From: Rhodovulum strictum
GTDB taxonomy: Bacteria > Pseudomonadota > Alphaproteobacteria > Rhodobacterales > Rhodobacteraceae
DNA length: 64,000 nucleotides
Direction: 5' to 3'
Assembly: GCF_009649175.1 (NCBI RefSeq)
Contig: NZ_WJPO01000008.1
Span: 62,001-126,000, forward strand
The translations under genes were made by a program, and so were the position numbers. This document shows positions 27,061 to 35,466 of this stretch, in pieces. How positions within the stretch are numbered: the first letter of the stretch is position 1; the number at the start of each line of letters is the position of its first letter. The notes below the pieces were generated by a model. That model worked only from the letters and a program-made list of their open reading frames with translations. It did not search any database and was not told the origin of the DNA.

Positions 27061-27608
27061 GGACGCGGCCCCGCCTGCTGCCCCGGATCGCCCCTGCGCT
27101 GCGCCGGGAGGACGGGACCGCCACGGTCGAGGTGGTCCTTGCCCTGCCGATCGTGATGCTGGTGTTCCTGATGGGGCTGGAGGCGTCGATCCTGATGACC
27201 CGCCAGATGCTGCTTGAACATGCGCTGGACGTGTCGATGCGGGACATCAGGCTGGGCAAGCATCCCGGCCTGGACCATGACAAGTTCAAGGATATCGTTT
27301 GCAGTCAGGCCAACCTGTTCCCCGATTGCAGGAACGTCGTCAGGATCGAACTGTCGCCGATCTCCAAGACCACCTGGACCCTGCCCGGCCAGGCTGCGAC
27401 CTGCGTGGACCGGCGGGCCGAAATGCAGCCGGTGACCAATTTCACCCAAGGCCCCCAGAACAGCCTGATGATGGTGCGTGCCTGCGTCGTGGTCGACCCG
27501 TTCTTTCCCGGGATCGGCCTTGGCCTGCGGCTGCACACCACCTCTGGCGACGGCTATGCGCTGGTGGCCACGTCTGCCTTCGTCAATGAACCGGGCGCCG
27601 GAACCTGA
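27057..27608 (+). CDS. TadE/TadG-like pilus assembly protein
   Basis: 183 residues. REDGTATVEVVLALPIVMLVFLMGLEASIL (split over residues about 18-47) is a TadE-type segment: a short basic N-terminus, Glu in the start of the hydrophobic helix, and a following periplasmic domain with several cysteines. It overlaps the vWA gene upstream by 4 nt and is followed after 3 nt by a second TadE-like gene, so the three form one operon. Likely a minor pseudopilin of a Tad pilus. Confidence 0.82.
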   Translation: MRTRPRLLPRIAPALRREDGTATVEVVLALPIVMLVFLMGLEASILMTRQMLLEHALDVSMRDIRLGKHPGLDHDKFKDIVCSQANLFPDCRNVVRIELSPISKTTWTLPGQAATCVDRRAEMQPVTNFTQGPQNSLMMVRACVVVDPFFPGIGLGLRLHTTSGDGYALVATSAFVNEPGAGT

Positions 27609-27611
27609 GCC

Positions 27612-28199
27612 ATGCTGCGCGCCATTCTCGCCCCGTTCCGCCGTTTCGCCCGCGATACACAGGGCAACATGGTGATCGAACTGCTGCTGATGCTGCCCTT
27701 CTTCCTGTGGGCGATCCTTGGCATCATCACCTATTTCTACGGCTTTCACATGAAGACGATCAACCTCAAGGGCGCCTACACGGTCTCCGACCTGCTGAGC
27801 CGGGAAATGGAAGGCCCGGTGACCCCCGCCTATATCGAGGGGCTGGACAATGTCTTCAACTACATCACCAACACGGCCGACGATCTGGGCCGGCTGCGCG
27901 TCACGCTGGTCACATGCACCCAGAATTGCGGGGTGAACGATACCGGCCGCGTCCTGGAAATCGACTGGTCCTACGGCACGGGCGGTCTGAACCCGATGAC
28001 CACGGACGACCTGAACACGACCTTCGAGCCCAACATTCCGATCATGCCGTCAAACGAACGCGCGATTCTGGTCGAAACCCAACTGCTCTACCGGCCGCCG
28101 GTCACGTCGATCTGGTTCGGGGTCGAGACCATGCAGATGGACAGCTTCGTCGTCACCCGGCCCCGCTTCGTTCCCAAGCTGGAATGGTCCGGAGGCTGA
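27612..28199 (+). CDS. TadE-like minor pseudopilin
   Basis: 195 residues. DTQGNMVIELLLMLPFFLWA is the conserved TadE-type N-terminal helix with its Glu near residue 25. The outer domain has a Cys-x3-Cys (CTQNC) and no other known motif. It follows the other TadE-like gene by 3 nt and ends the three-gene cluster. A convergent membrane protein gene follows after 123 nt of sequence in which I see no feature. Confidence 0.82.
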   Translation: MLRAILAPFRRFARDTQGNMVIELLLMLPFFLWAILGIITYFYGFHMKTINLKGAYTVSDLLSREMEGPVTPAYIEGLDNVFNYITNTADDLGRLRVTLVTCTQNCGVNDTGRVLEIDWSYGTGGLNPMTTDDLNTTFEPNIPIMPSNERAILVETQLLYRPPVTSIWFGVETMQMDSFVVTRPRFVPKLEWSGG

Positions 28200-28322
28200 C
28201 CCGCGCCGCGCCGGGTTTGACCACGGCCAGGAGTTTCGCCGAAGCAGGGCAGGATGCGATCGTCCCGCGGTGCCGATCGGCGGCAGGACGGGCGCAGCGC
28301 GCAGGGATGCGGCGTGCCGGTC

Positions 28323-28826
28323 TCAGCGCCCGGCGCCGCTATCCTGCGCACCGTCGCGCTCGCGTTTCTGCAAGTGCAGGGCGAGGATGTCGGCCATGGC
28401 CCGCGCCTCGACCGCCGAGGTCACGCCGCCCACGCCGATCCGGCGGCCGATCCGCCACCAGACGCCCGGCACCCAGACCGGCGGCCTGATTGCCACCAGC
28501 AGAACGGTGAACCCGTTCGAGGGTTTCAGCGCGAATGCCCCGCGTTCGACGCGCGCGATCTCGTCGATCCGGGCCAGTTCGCGGCCGGTGCTGTCGAACA
28601 GGCCGTCGCGGGTCAGCCGCAGCCGGCAGGTCGTGGCGCGGCGCATTGCCTCACCCAGCGCCAGGATCGCGACCCCCAGCGCCGCAAGGAACCCGCGCCA
28701 CAGCGCGTCCTCGGGCGGGCGGACCAGCGCCACCGACAGAAGCAGACCGGCCAGAATCACCAGAATGCCCAGCGCGAAGATGCGGCGCGGCGCTGACACG
28801 TTCAGAACGGCGAGTTCGTCGCTCAT
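28323..28826 (-). CDS. Two-helix membrane protein of unknown function
   Basis: 167 residues from ATG at 28826. Two hydrophobic helices at about residues 15-35 and 42-62 are followed by a soluble part resembling a bacterial PH-like domain (CRLRLTRDGLFDSTGRELARIDEIARVERG, in pieces, about 68-100). I do not recognise the family with certainty. The upstream 24-codon extension is open but has no ribosome site advantage. No operon partner is evident. Confidence 0.7.
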   Translation of the reverse strand: MSDELAVLNVSAPRRIFALGILVILAGLLLSVALVRPPEDALWRGFLAALGVAILALGEAMRRATTCRLRLTRDGLFDSTGRELARIDEIARVERGAFALKPSNGFTVLLVAIRPPVWVPGVWWRIGRRIGVGGVTSAVEARAMADILALHLQKRERDGAQDSGAGR

Positions 28827-29077
28827 CGGCCCTTGCCCCTCCTCTGCCGGGATCACCCGGGACCGTCTAGCGGCGGGCGCGGACCGCGCCAAGGCCAAAC
28901 AGCGACTCGAAATCCGGCGGACAATCGCCTAGATTACAAGCGCAGCGGGCGAAAGGGGGGTCGTCAAGCCAAAGAACCCCAGACGCGGCGAAAAGGCACC
29001 TTGCCCGCAGCGCATAACGCGGCATCTTGGGACGGAAGCCAATTCGTTTTGGTGGACAGGATCAACGTAGGTGGACC

Positions 29078-29443
29078 ATGACTGACAAACTTGAAATGCC
29101 CTCGCAGCTTTCCAACGAAGCGACCCCGCTCTCGTCCAAGATGAACTGGCCCCTGCTGAGCGGCCGGAAAACCAATGTCGAACTGAAGACCGACGATCCG
29201 ACCCCGTTCTCGTCCAAGATGAACTGGCCGCTGATCGGCGGGCGTGGCGAAGGCAATGTCGAGCTGATGACCGGCAACCCCACCATCTTCTCGAGCAAGA
29301 TGGGCTGGCCGCTGCTCAGCGACAAGCCGACCATGTTCGACACCCAGCTGAACACCACCCAGGGCGGCGGCAGCAGCAGCACCGGCGATGGCGGCTTCAG
29401 CAAGTTCCTGCGCGGCATCATGACCGGCGAAGTGCAGAAGTAA
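29078..29443 (+). CDS. Repeat protein with three SSKMNWPL units, unknown family
   Basis: 121 residues from ATG at 29078, after TAGGTGG. Three repeats of 26-27 residues: cores LSSKMNWPLLSGR, FSSKMNWPLIGGR and FSSKMGWPLLSDK, each of the first two followed by NVEL and a T-x-(D/N)-P turn. The C-terminal part is Gly/Ser-rich with a final FSKFLRGIMTGE helix. There is no signal peptide or membrane helix. I do not recognise the family. It stands alone, with a 250-bp upstream gap and a strong terminator after it, so it is a single-gene transcript. Invariant Trp-Pro and basic/aromatic cores suggest a structural or binding repeat. Confidence 0.75.
   Translation: MTDKLEMPSQLSNEATPLSSKMNWPLLSGRKTNVELKTDDPTPFSSKMNWPLIGGRGEGNVELMTGNPTIFSSKMGWPLLSDKPTMFDTQLNTTQGGGSSSTGDGGFSKFLRGIMTGEVQK
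29131..29310 (+). repeat. In-gene tandem repeat encoding SSKMNWPL cores
   Basis: A 21-bp core is identical at 29131-29151 and 29209-29229 (78 bp apart) and recurs with four changes at 29290-29310 (81 bp apart). The first two copies are identical at DNA level, so duplication may be recent or maintained by conversion. Confidence 0.8.
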
Positions 29444-29467
29444 GCACGCGCCTCTGACCGTTTCCAG

Positions 29468-29502
29468 CACCCGGCGATTCGCTTCGCCGGGTGTTGTCTT
29501 TT
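29468..29502 (+). terminator. Rho-independent terminator of the repeat-protein gene
   Basis: CACCCGGCGA-ttcgct-TCGCCGGGTG, a perfect 10-bp stem, then TTGTCTTTT. It starts 25 nt after the stop codon of the repeat protein. It is one of the two clearest terminators of the window. Confidence 0.88.
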
Positions 29503-29526
29503 CGGCGGGCTGCGCCCCCGGGGGTC

Positions 29527-30114
29527 TCAGGCGCCGACCGCCTTGCGCACCATGTCCCAGTAAAGCCCGGCCACCCTCTCGCGGCTGAGCCGCCCGGCAT
29601 CGCGATACCAGGTGGTCACGCCGGTCAGCATCGCGATCACCGCAAGCGTCGCCAGCTTGGTATCGGGCAGGTCGAACACCCCCGCCGCCTGACCCGCGCG
29701 CAGGATATCCTCCAGCTCGGTTTCGTAGCGTTTGCGCAGCGCCTCGATCCCGGCAAAGTTCTCGGGCGCGAGGTTGCGCAATTCCATATAGGCGATGAAG
29801 ACCGCATCGGGCCGTTCCAGGTGAAAGCGGATATGGAACCGCGTGAACGCCTCAAGCGCGCCCAGCGGCCCCTCGCCCCGGGGTTCGTCCGCCCAGGCGG
29901 CCAGCAAGTCTTCGAGATGGGCGCGCATCAGGTCGGCCAGAAGCCCCTGCTTGTCGGGGATGTAATTGTAAAGCGCCCCCGCCTGCACCCCCACCTCGGC
30001 CGCGATCTGGCGCATCGTGACGGCGGCATAGCCATGGCGCGCAAACAGCCGCTGCGCGGCCTCGCGCAGCCGCGGGCCGGTGATCTCGGAATGGGAACCG
30101 GAGGTGCGGGCCAT
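29527..30114 (-). CDS. TetR/AcrR family transcriptional regulator
   Basis: 195 residues from ATG at 30114. The helix-turn-helix is at about residues 10-55 (LREAAQRLFARHGYAAVTMRQIA, VQAGALYNYIPDKQGLL in pieces); the C-terminal ligand domain (about 60-190) is of the TetR type with MELRNL and TWYRD segments. An ATG 30 nt further upstream (30144) is also open, but it overlaps a palindrome that looks like the operator, so the inner start is preferred. The divergent lipoprotein gene may be the target. Ligand unknown. Confidence 0.85.
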   Translation of the reverse strand: MARTSGSHSEITGPRLREAAQRLFARHGYAAVTMRQIAAEVGVQAGALYNYIPDKQGLLADLMRAHLEDLLAAWADEPRGEGPLGALEAFTRFHIRFHLERPDAVFIAYMELRNLAPENFAGIEALRKRYETELEDILRAGQAAGVFDLPDTKLATLAVIAMLTGVTTWYRDAGRLSRERVAGLYWDMVRKAVGA

Positions 30115-30129
30115 GGGGTCAGTGTTATC

Positions 30130-30143
30130 TGAACAGCCGTTCA
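30130..30143. promoter_or_regulatory. Palindromic operator candidate for the TetR regulator
   Basis: TGAAC-AGCC-GTTCA, a perfect 5+4+5 palindrome 16 nt before the regulator ATG (30114). It resembles TetR/AcrR-type operators with TGAAC half sites (general knowledge). Autoregulation is inferred. Confidence 0.5.
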
Positions 30144-30233
30144 TTTCAATCCCTGCGCGAGTGCGCGGGCAGCGCGGCTTGCCGCGGGGCGGAATGCGGG
30201 GATATGGTCGGCCCGCAACAAGAGGGCGGCGGG

Positions 30234-30470
30234 ATGACGGCAGGCATCGCGGGAAGAATGGCGGGGGCGGCGCTGGTCGTGGCGCTGGCAGGCTGCGCAG
30301 CGCCCGGCCCCACACCCGCAACCGGCGCCTATCCCCGGCTCGTGCCGGTCGAGCCGATCCTTGACCGCGCCGCCGAACCCGGTGCCACCGCGGCGGAGAC
30401 GGAGGCGCTCGAGTCCCGCGCCGCCGCCCTGCGCGCCCGGGCCGCTGCCCTGCGCGCCCGCGACATCTGA
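30234..30470 (+). CDS. Small predicted lipoprotein
   Basis: 78 residues. A signal peptide with lipobox VALAGC (Cys near residue 20) is followed by a Pro-rich linker and an Ala/Arg-rich helix with two copies of AALRARAA at the end. ATG at 30234 has GAGGGCGG upstream. It is divergent from the TetR gene and precedes hom with an 83-nt gap. Function unknown; a membrane-anchored helix protein. Confidence 0.65.
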   Translation: MTAGIAGRMAGAALVVALAGCAAPGPTPATGAYPRLVPVEPILDRAAEPGATAAETEALESRAAALRARAAALRARDI

Positions 30471-30553
30471 GCCCCGGCCGCGTTGCAAGCCCCGCGCCTT
30501 CGCGCTAACACCCCCGCGAAGCCTTGGCCCGAGACCAACCCGGAGCACGCCCC

Positions 30554-31840
30554 ATGACCACCCCCCTGCGCCTCGGCATCGCCGGGCTTGGCACCGTCGG
30601 CGCCGGTGTCGTCAAGATCGTCCAGACCCGCGCGAATCTGATCGCCCAGCGCGCCGGGCGGCCGGTGACGGTCACGGCCGTTTCGGCCCGCAGCCGCGAT
30701 CGCGACCGGGGCGTGGACCTGTCCGCCTATGCCTGGGAGGACGACCCCGTGGCGCTGGCCCGGCGCGAGGATGTCGATATCTTCGTCGAGCTGATGGGCG
30801 GATCGGACGGCCCCGCCAAGGCCGCGACCGAGGCCGCGATTGCCGCGGGCAAGGACGTGGTGACCGCCAACAAGGCGATGCTGGCGATCCATGGCCAGGC
30901 GCTGGCCGAGGCCGCCGAGGGCGCAGGCCGGGTGATCCGGTTCGAGGCGGCGGTGGCGGGGGGCATCCCGGTCATCAAGGCGCTGACCGAGGGGCTGGCG
31001 GGCAACCGGGTCACCCGGGTCATGGGCGTGATGAACGGCACCTGCAACTACATCCTGACGCGCATGGAATCCGAGGGGCTGCCCTACGAAACCGTCTTCG
31101 AGGAGGCGCGCGCGCTGGGCTATCTCGAGGCCGATCCCACGCTGGACGTGGGCGGGATCGACGCGGGCCACAAGCTGTCGCTTCTGGCTGCCATCGCCTT
31201 TGGCACCAAGGTCGATTTCGCCGCGATGGAGCTTGAGGGGATCGAGCGGATCTCGATCGGCGATATCCGCCACGCCGCCGACATGGGCTTTCGGATCAAG
31301 CTGCTGGGCGTCGCGCAGATGACCGGGCGGGGGCTGGAACAGCGCATGTCGCCCTGTCTGGTGCCCGCGACATCGCCGCTGGGCCAGCTTGAGGGGGCGA
31401 CCAACATGGTGGTTCTCGAAGGCGATGCGGTGGGGCAGATCGTGCTGCGCGGCCCCGGTGCGGGTCAGGGGCCGACCGCCAGCGCGGTGATGGCGGATGT
31501 GATCGACATCGCCCGCGGTTTCCGGGTGGCGACCTTCGGCCAGCCTGCCGCCGGGCTGGAACAGGCGCGCGGGGCGCGGGCCTCGGCCGCGGCGCCCTAC
31601 TACCTGCGCATGGAGCTTGAGGACAAGCCCGGCGCGCTGGCCAAGGTGGCCGCGGTGCTGGGCGAGGCGGGCGTCTCGATCGACCGGATGCGGCAATATG
31701 GCCATGCCACCCCGACCGCGCCGGTGCTGTTCGTGACCCACAAGACCACGCGCGACGCGCTGGATCATGCGCGCAAGGGCTTTGCCGCAACCGGCGTCGT
31801 GGTGGGCGAGCCGGTGGCGATCCGGATCGAGGAGGTCTGA
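30554..31840 (+). CDS. hom: Homoserine dehydrogenase
   Basis: 428 residues from ATG at 30554. The NAD(P) motif GIAGLGTVGAGV is at residues about 8-19; KDVVTANKAMLA near 105 and GVMNGTCNYILTRM near 160 are catalytic signatures, with LGYLEADPTLDVGGIDAGHK near 195. A C-terminal ACT domain (about 350-428, YYLRMELEDKPGALAKVA) suggests feedback control by threonine. The enzyme reduces aspartate semialdehyde to homoserine for threonine and methionine. It is a single gene here. Confidence 0.96.
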   Translation: MTTPLRLGIAGLGTVGAGVVKIVQTRANLIAQRAGRPVTVTAVSARSRDRDRGVDLSAYAWEDDPVALARREDVDIFVELMGGSDGPAKAATEAAIAAGKDVVTANKAMLAIHGQALAEAAEGAGRVIRFEAAVAGGIPVIKALTEGLAGNRVTRVMGVMNGTCNYILTRMESEGLPYETVFEEARALGYLEADPTLDVGGIDAGHKLSLLAAIAFGTKVDFAAMELEGIERISIGDIRHAADMGFRIKLLGVAQMTGRGLEQRMSPCLVPATSPLGQLEGATNMVVLEGDAVGQIVLRGPGAGQGPTASAVMADVIDIARGFRVATFGQPAAGLEQARGARASAAAPYYLRMELEDKPGALAKVAAVLGEAGVSIDRMRQYGHATPTAPVLFVTHKTTRDALDHARKGFAATGVVVGEPVAIRIEEV

Positions 31841-31896
31841 GCCACGCCTGCGCGGGGCGCATCCCGCGCAAGGCAGCCCTTTACGGCTCATTAACC

Positions 31897-31911
31897 TTAA
31901 CCGGCCATTAA
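31897..31911 (+). promoter_or_regulatory. CtrA-type box before the GT2 gene
   Basis: TTAA-CCGGCCA-TTAA, an exact TTAA-N7-TTAA as in CtrA sites, 28 nt before the glycosyltransferase ATG, with another TTAA just before it (31891-31894). CtrA controls motility and envelope genes in Rhodobacterales (known). Binding here is inferred. Confidence 0.5.
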
Positions 31912-31939
31912 GTCTGGGTCTTGTGCGAGAGGCCCTTTC

Positions 31940-34003
31940 ATGCCGCCGGTCATTTCCCTTGCAACAGTCCGGCAATCCTCTGCCGCGCCCGCCGAATTCA
32001 TCCCGCAGCCGAACCACAGCGCCCTGCGCCTGGGCGAGCATCTGCTTGCCGCCGGTGCGGTCGCCCCCGAGGCGCTTGACCGCGCGCTGGCCGACCATGC
32101 GCGGATGGAGGTTCAGCTTGGCGAGCTTCTGGTCGCCGAGGGCGACACCACAGCCGAGGACGTGGCCGAGGCGCTGTGCCGCCAGTTCGGCACCGGCCGC
32201 GCCGATTTCGCCGCCTACCCGCCCGATCCGCGGCTGATCGACGTTCTGGGCGCGCGGACCTGTCTGAAACAGGGGCTGCTGCCCTGGCGCCGATTCGCGG
32301 GGGCGACGCTGATCGCCACATCGCGCCCCGACCGGTTCGAGCAGCTTGCCCCGACACTCCCCCCCGACCTGGCCCCCGCGATCATGGTCATCTGCCGCGA
32401 GGACGAGTTGCAGGCGGCGCTGGCCGGGTGCCGGGCCGATGTCCTGGCCCGCGCCGCCGAGACCCGCGTGCCCGAACATGAAAGCTGCCGCGCCTGGCTG
32501 CGCGCCGGTCCGCGCGCGGCGCTTATGGCCATGCTGGCCGTGATCGGGCTGGCGGCGGTGCTGGCACCGCTGACGGTGCTAACGGTGCTGACGCTTTGGG
32601 CGCTGGGCTGGATGCTGGCCGGAAGCCTGCTGAGGGCGGTCGCCGCGCTGACCCAGGCGCGCGCGCTGATGCGGGCGCGGCACATGCCCCCGCCCGTCGC
32701 CCCCACCATAGCGCGGCTGCCGCGGATCTCGATCCTGGTGCCGTTGTTTCGCGAATCGGAAATCGCCCCGCGCCTGATCGCGCGGCTGTCGCGGCTCGAC
32801 TATCCGCGCGCGCTTCTGGATATCTGCCTGGTGACCGAAGCGGGCGACGAGGAAACCCGCGCGATGCTTGACGCAACACCGCTGCCGCCCTGGATGCGGC
32901 GGCTCAGCGTCCCCGCGGGTGCGCTGAAGACCAAGCCGCGCGCGCTGAACTATGCGCTCGATTTCTGCCGCGGCTCGATCATCGGGATCTACGACGCCGA
33001 GGACGCCCCCGCCCCCGACCAGTTGCGCAAGGTGGTCGCGCATTTCCACAGCTGCGGGCCGGATGTGGCGGTCGTGCAGGGGGTTCTGGACTTCTACAAC
33101 CCCCGCGCCAACTGGCTGGCACGTTGCTTTACCATCGAATACGCCGCCTGGTTCCGTGTCGTGCTGCCGGGGCTCGCGCGGCTGGGCGTGCCGGTGCCGC
33201 TGGGCGGCACGACGCTGTTCTTTCGCCGCCGGGTGCTTGAGGATCTGGGCGGCTGGGACGCGCATAACGTGACCGAGGACGCCGATCTGGGCCTGCGCCT
33301 TGCCCGGCACGGCTATCGCACCGAATTCCTGGACAGCGTGACCGAGGAGGAGGCCAATTGCCGGACCTGGCCCTGGGTGCGGCAACGCTCGCGCTGGCTC
33401 AAGGGCTATGCGATGACCTGGGCCACCCATATGCGCCACCCCGTCCTGCTGCTGCGTCAGTTCGGGCCGCTGGGCTTTGTCGGCATGCAGGTGCTGTTCC
33501 TGGGCACGCTGACGCAATTCGCGCTGATGCCGCTGATCTGGTCGTTCTGGCTGCTGCCGATGGGGGTGACACATCCCTTGACGCAGGTGATCCCGGCGGG
33601 CGGGTTCGTCGCCTTGTTCGCGCTGTTCATCGCGGCGGAACTGGTCACGCTGGGCGTGGGGGCGATGGGGCTGGAACGGGCGGGCAAGCGCGGGCTGATC
33701 CCGTGGCTGCCGACGCTGCATCTGTATTGCCCGCTGGCAGCCATCGCGTCCTACAAGGCGTTGTGGGAAATGGCGGTGCGGCCGTTCTACTGGGACAAGA
33801 CGCGCCATGGGCTTGACGAACCCGAGGGCGGCGAGACCGCAGCCGCCGCGGCCACAAGGGCGCGCGTGCGTGCCGCGCTTGCGCGGGGGGGCGCCGTCGA
33901 TGTCGGACGGCACGCGGGCAAGGAACAGGCCGGGCCTCAGCCCTCGCCCATCAGAGCCTCGGCGTCATGGCGCAGGCGGGCCTCGAAGGCCAGCGAGATG
34001 TGA
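31940..34003 (+). CDS. GT2 family membrane glycosyltransferase with N-terminal GspE/MshE-N-like domain
   Basis: 687 residues. About residues 30-170 resemble the MshEN/GspE N-terminal domain (LRLGEHLLAAGAV, then LGELLVAEG and EALCRQFG), here without the ATPase. Two hydrophobic helices follow (about 190-235). The GT2 catalytic domain (about 250-490) has ISILVPLFRE, YDAED, GTTLFFRRR, TEDADLGLRL and QRSRWLKG (the D, D, D, Q-x-x-R-W set of processive synthases). Three or four C-terminal membrane helices follow. It likely polymerises or exports an envelope polysaccharide. Its 3' end overlaps the convergent GntR gene by 67 nt. A CtrA-type box lies upstream. Confidence 0.85.
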   Translation: MPPVISLATVRQSSAAPAEFIPQPNHSALRLGEHLLAAGAVAPEALDRALADHARMEVQLGELLVAEGDTTAEDVAEALCRQFGTGRADFAAYPPDPRLIDVLGARTCLKQGLLPWRRFAGATLIATSRPDRFEQLAPTLPPDLAPAIMVICREDELQAALAGCRADVLARAAETRVPEHESCRAWLRAGPRAALMAMLAVIGLAAVLAPLTVLTVLTLWALGWMLAGSLLRAVAALTQARALMRARHMPPPVAPTIARLPRISILVPLFRESEIAPRLIARLSRLDYPRALLDICLVTEAGDEETRAMLDATPLPPWMRRLSVPAGALKTKPRALNYALDFCRGSIIGIYDAEDAPAPDQLRKVVAHFHSCGPDVAVVQGVLDFYNPRANWLARCFTIEYAAWFRVVLPGLARLGVPVPLGGTTLFFRRRVLEDLGGWDAHNVTEDADLGLRLARHGYRTEFLDSVTEEEANCRTWPWVRQRSRWLKGYAMTWATHMRHPVLLLRQFGPLGFVGMQVLFLGTLTQFALMPLIWSFWLLPMGVTHPLTQVIPAGGFVALFALFIAAELVTLGVGAMGLERAGKRGLIPWLPTLHLYCPLAAIASYKALWEMAVRPFYWDKTRHGLDEPEGGETAAAAATRARVRAALARGGAVDVGRHAGKEQAGPQPSPIRASASWRRRASKASEM

Positions 34004-34590
34004 GCCTTGAGCGCCGCATAGGCGGCATCCCCGTCGCCTGCCTCGATGGCGGCAACGATGGCGTCATGCTCGGCCAGCGCATCCCGGTCCCGCCCCTCGA
34101 TCGCCAGCGAGGTGGTCGCCATCAGCGCCATGGTCCGATGCACAAGGTCAAGTTGCTGCACCAGATAGCGGTTGTGCGAGGCCAGATGGATCTGCTTGTG
34201 GAACCGCCGGTTCGCGCGGGCCATTGCCGACAGATCGCGCAACAGGCGGCGGTCATCCTCGACCATCGCGCGCAGAACCCGCACTTCCTCGGCGGTGGCA
34301 TGGCGCGCGGCAAGGCGGGCGGCCAGCCCCTCCAGCTCGGCGCGGACGACGTAAAGCTCGGCCATCTGGTCATGGCTCAGCGCGGCGACGATCAGGCTGC
34401 GCCCGTCGCGGGTCAGCAGCGACTGGGTTTCCAGCCGTTGCAGCGCCTCGCGGATCGGGGTACGAGACACGCCGAAGCGTTCGGCCAGTTCGCTTTCCAC
34501 CAGACGGTCGCCGGGACAATACACGCCCAGGTCGATCGCCTCGAGGATAAGTTCATACGCGTCCTTCTGCGCGGGGCGGGCGTCCTTCAT
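33937..34590 (-). CDS. GntR family regulator, FadR/FCD subfamily
   Basis: 217 residues. The N-terminal winged helix (about 5-70) has VESELAERFGVSRTPIREALQRLE; the C-terminal FCD domain (about 80-205) has the RRFHKQIHLASHN and EHDAIVAAI histidine segments that bind a metal and a small acid. Such regulators control carbon catabolism. Its 3' end overlaps the convergent GT2 gene by 67 nt. A dyad lies in the gap upstream, before the divergent HAD gene. Confidence 0.86.
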   Translation of the reverse strand: MKDARPAQKDAYELILEAIDLGVYCPGDRLVESELAERFGVSRTPIREALQRLETQSLLTRDGRSLIVAALSHDQMAELYVVRAELEGLAARLAARHATAEEVRVLRAMVEDDRRLLRDLSAMARANRRFHKQIHLASHNRYLVQQLDLVHRTMALMATTSLAIEGRDRDALAEHDAIVAAIEAGDGDAAYAALKAHISLAFEARLRHDAEALMGEG

Positions 34591-34614
34591 CTCGGGGTGG
34601 CTCCTGCATACGAT

Positions 34615-34635
34615 GGTCCACAATAATGTGTGACC
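34615..34635. promoter_or_regulatory. Dyad before the GntR gene
   Basis: GGTC-CACA-ATAA-TGTG-t-GACC, an inverted repeat with one base of asymmetry, centred 35 nt before the GntR start and 70 nt before the divergent HAD gene. FCD-type regulators bind short dyads of this kind. Candidate operator. Confidence 0.45.
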
Positions 34636-34694
34636 CCGTGCAAGTTCAAGGCTTCGTGATTGTTTCCGTTGCCGCAGTCGGTTAGGCAGGATCC

Positions 34695-35345
34695 ATGGTG
34701 GTCGATGATTTCTCGCATGTCCGGGGCTGGGTGTTCGATCTGGACAACACGCTCTATGCGCCCGAGGTGCGTCTGTTCGACCAGATCGAACAGCGGATGA
34801 CCGGATTCGTGATGGATCTGCTGGGCGTCGACCGGACCGAGGCCGACCGACTGCGCAGGCTGTACTGGGCGGAATACGGCACCACGCTGGCGGGCCTGAT
34901 GGAACGGCATGGCATCGAGCCTGGCCCCTATCTGGCCGCGGTGCATGACATCTCGTTCGACGCGCTGACGCCTGATCCGGACCTGCGCGCCCGTATCGCC
35001 GCCCTGCCCGGCCGCCGGATCGTGCATACCAATGCCAGCGCCCCCTATGCCGAACGGGTGCTTGCGGCGCGCGGGCTGTCGGGGGTGTTCGATGCGGTCT
35101 TCGGGGTGGAACATGCGGGTTTCCAGCCCAAACCGCGCCGCGCGGCCTTCGAGACGGTCCTTGCCCAGGGCGGCATCGTGCCCGTCGAGGCGGCGATGTT
35201 CGAGGATGACCCGCGCAACCTGGCGGAACCCCACGCCATGGGCATGCGCACCGTCCATGTCGCCCCCGCGCCCGAACCCGCCCCCCATGTGCAGCATCAT
35301 ACCGACGATCTGGCCGCCTTCCTTGCCCGGCTGGACCGGGGCTGA
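34695..35345 (+). CDS. HAD-superfamily pyrimidine 5'-nucleotidase-like phosphatase
   Basis: 216 residues. HAD motif I FDLDNTLY (about residues 14-21), motif II VHTNA near 115, motif III lysine in FQPKPRRAAF near 147 and motif IV FEDDPRNL near 170 are all present. The group is the SDT1-like pyrimidine 5'-nucleotidase/haloacid dehalogenase type. It removes phosphate from small metabolites such as nucleoside monophosphates. It is divergent from the GntR gene and has no operon partner. Confidence 0.87.
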   Translation: MVVDDFSHVRGWVFDLDNTLYAPEVRLFDQIEQRMTGFVMDLLGVDRTEADRLRRLYWAEYGTTLAGLMERHGIEPGPYLAAVHDISFDALTPDPDLRARIAALPGRRIVHTNASAPYAERVLAARGLSGVFDAVFGVEHAGFQPKPRRAAFETVLAQGGIVPVEAAMFEDDPRNLAEPHAMGMRTVHVAPAPEPAPHVQHHTDDLAAFLARLDRG

Positions 35346-35388
35346 GGCACCCTATCCCAAGGTCTGTCTGGTCCGCGGGTTTTCGGCA

Positions 35389-35412
35389 TGCATAGGTATG
35401 CAATATGTTGCA
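35389..35412. promoter_or_regulatory. Two overlapping inverted repeats before a small membrane protein gene
   Basis: TGCATA-gg-TATGCA (35389-35402) and TGCAA-tatg-TTGCA (35399-35412) share TGCA. They lie 55-78 nt before the start at 35467. The dense TGCA half sites suggest a protein-binding site, of unknown owner. Confidence 0.45.
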
Positions 35413-35466
35413 ATGCACCGTCCGGGGCCATAAGCTTCGGGCGGCAGAGGTTCCAAGGGGACGAAT

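Noticed and set aside
30060-30144. Earlier start of the TetR regulator at 30144
   Set aside because: It would place the palindrome within the coding sequence and adds ten residues unlike the family; the inner ATG at 30114 is preferred.
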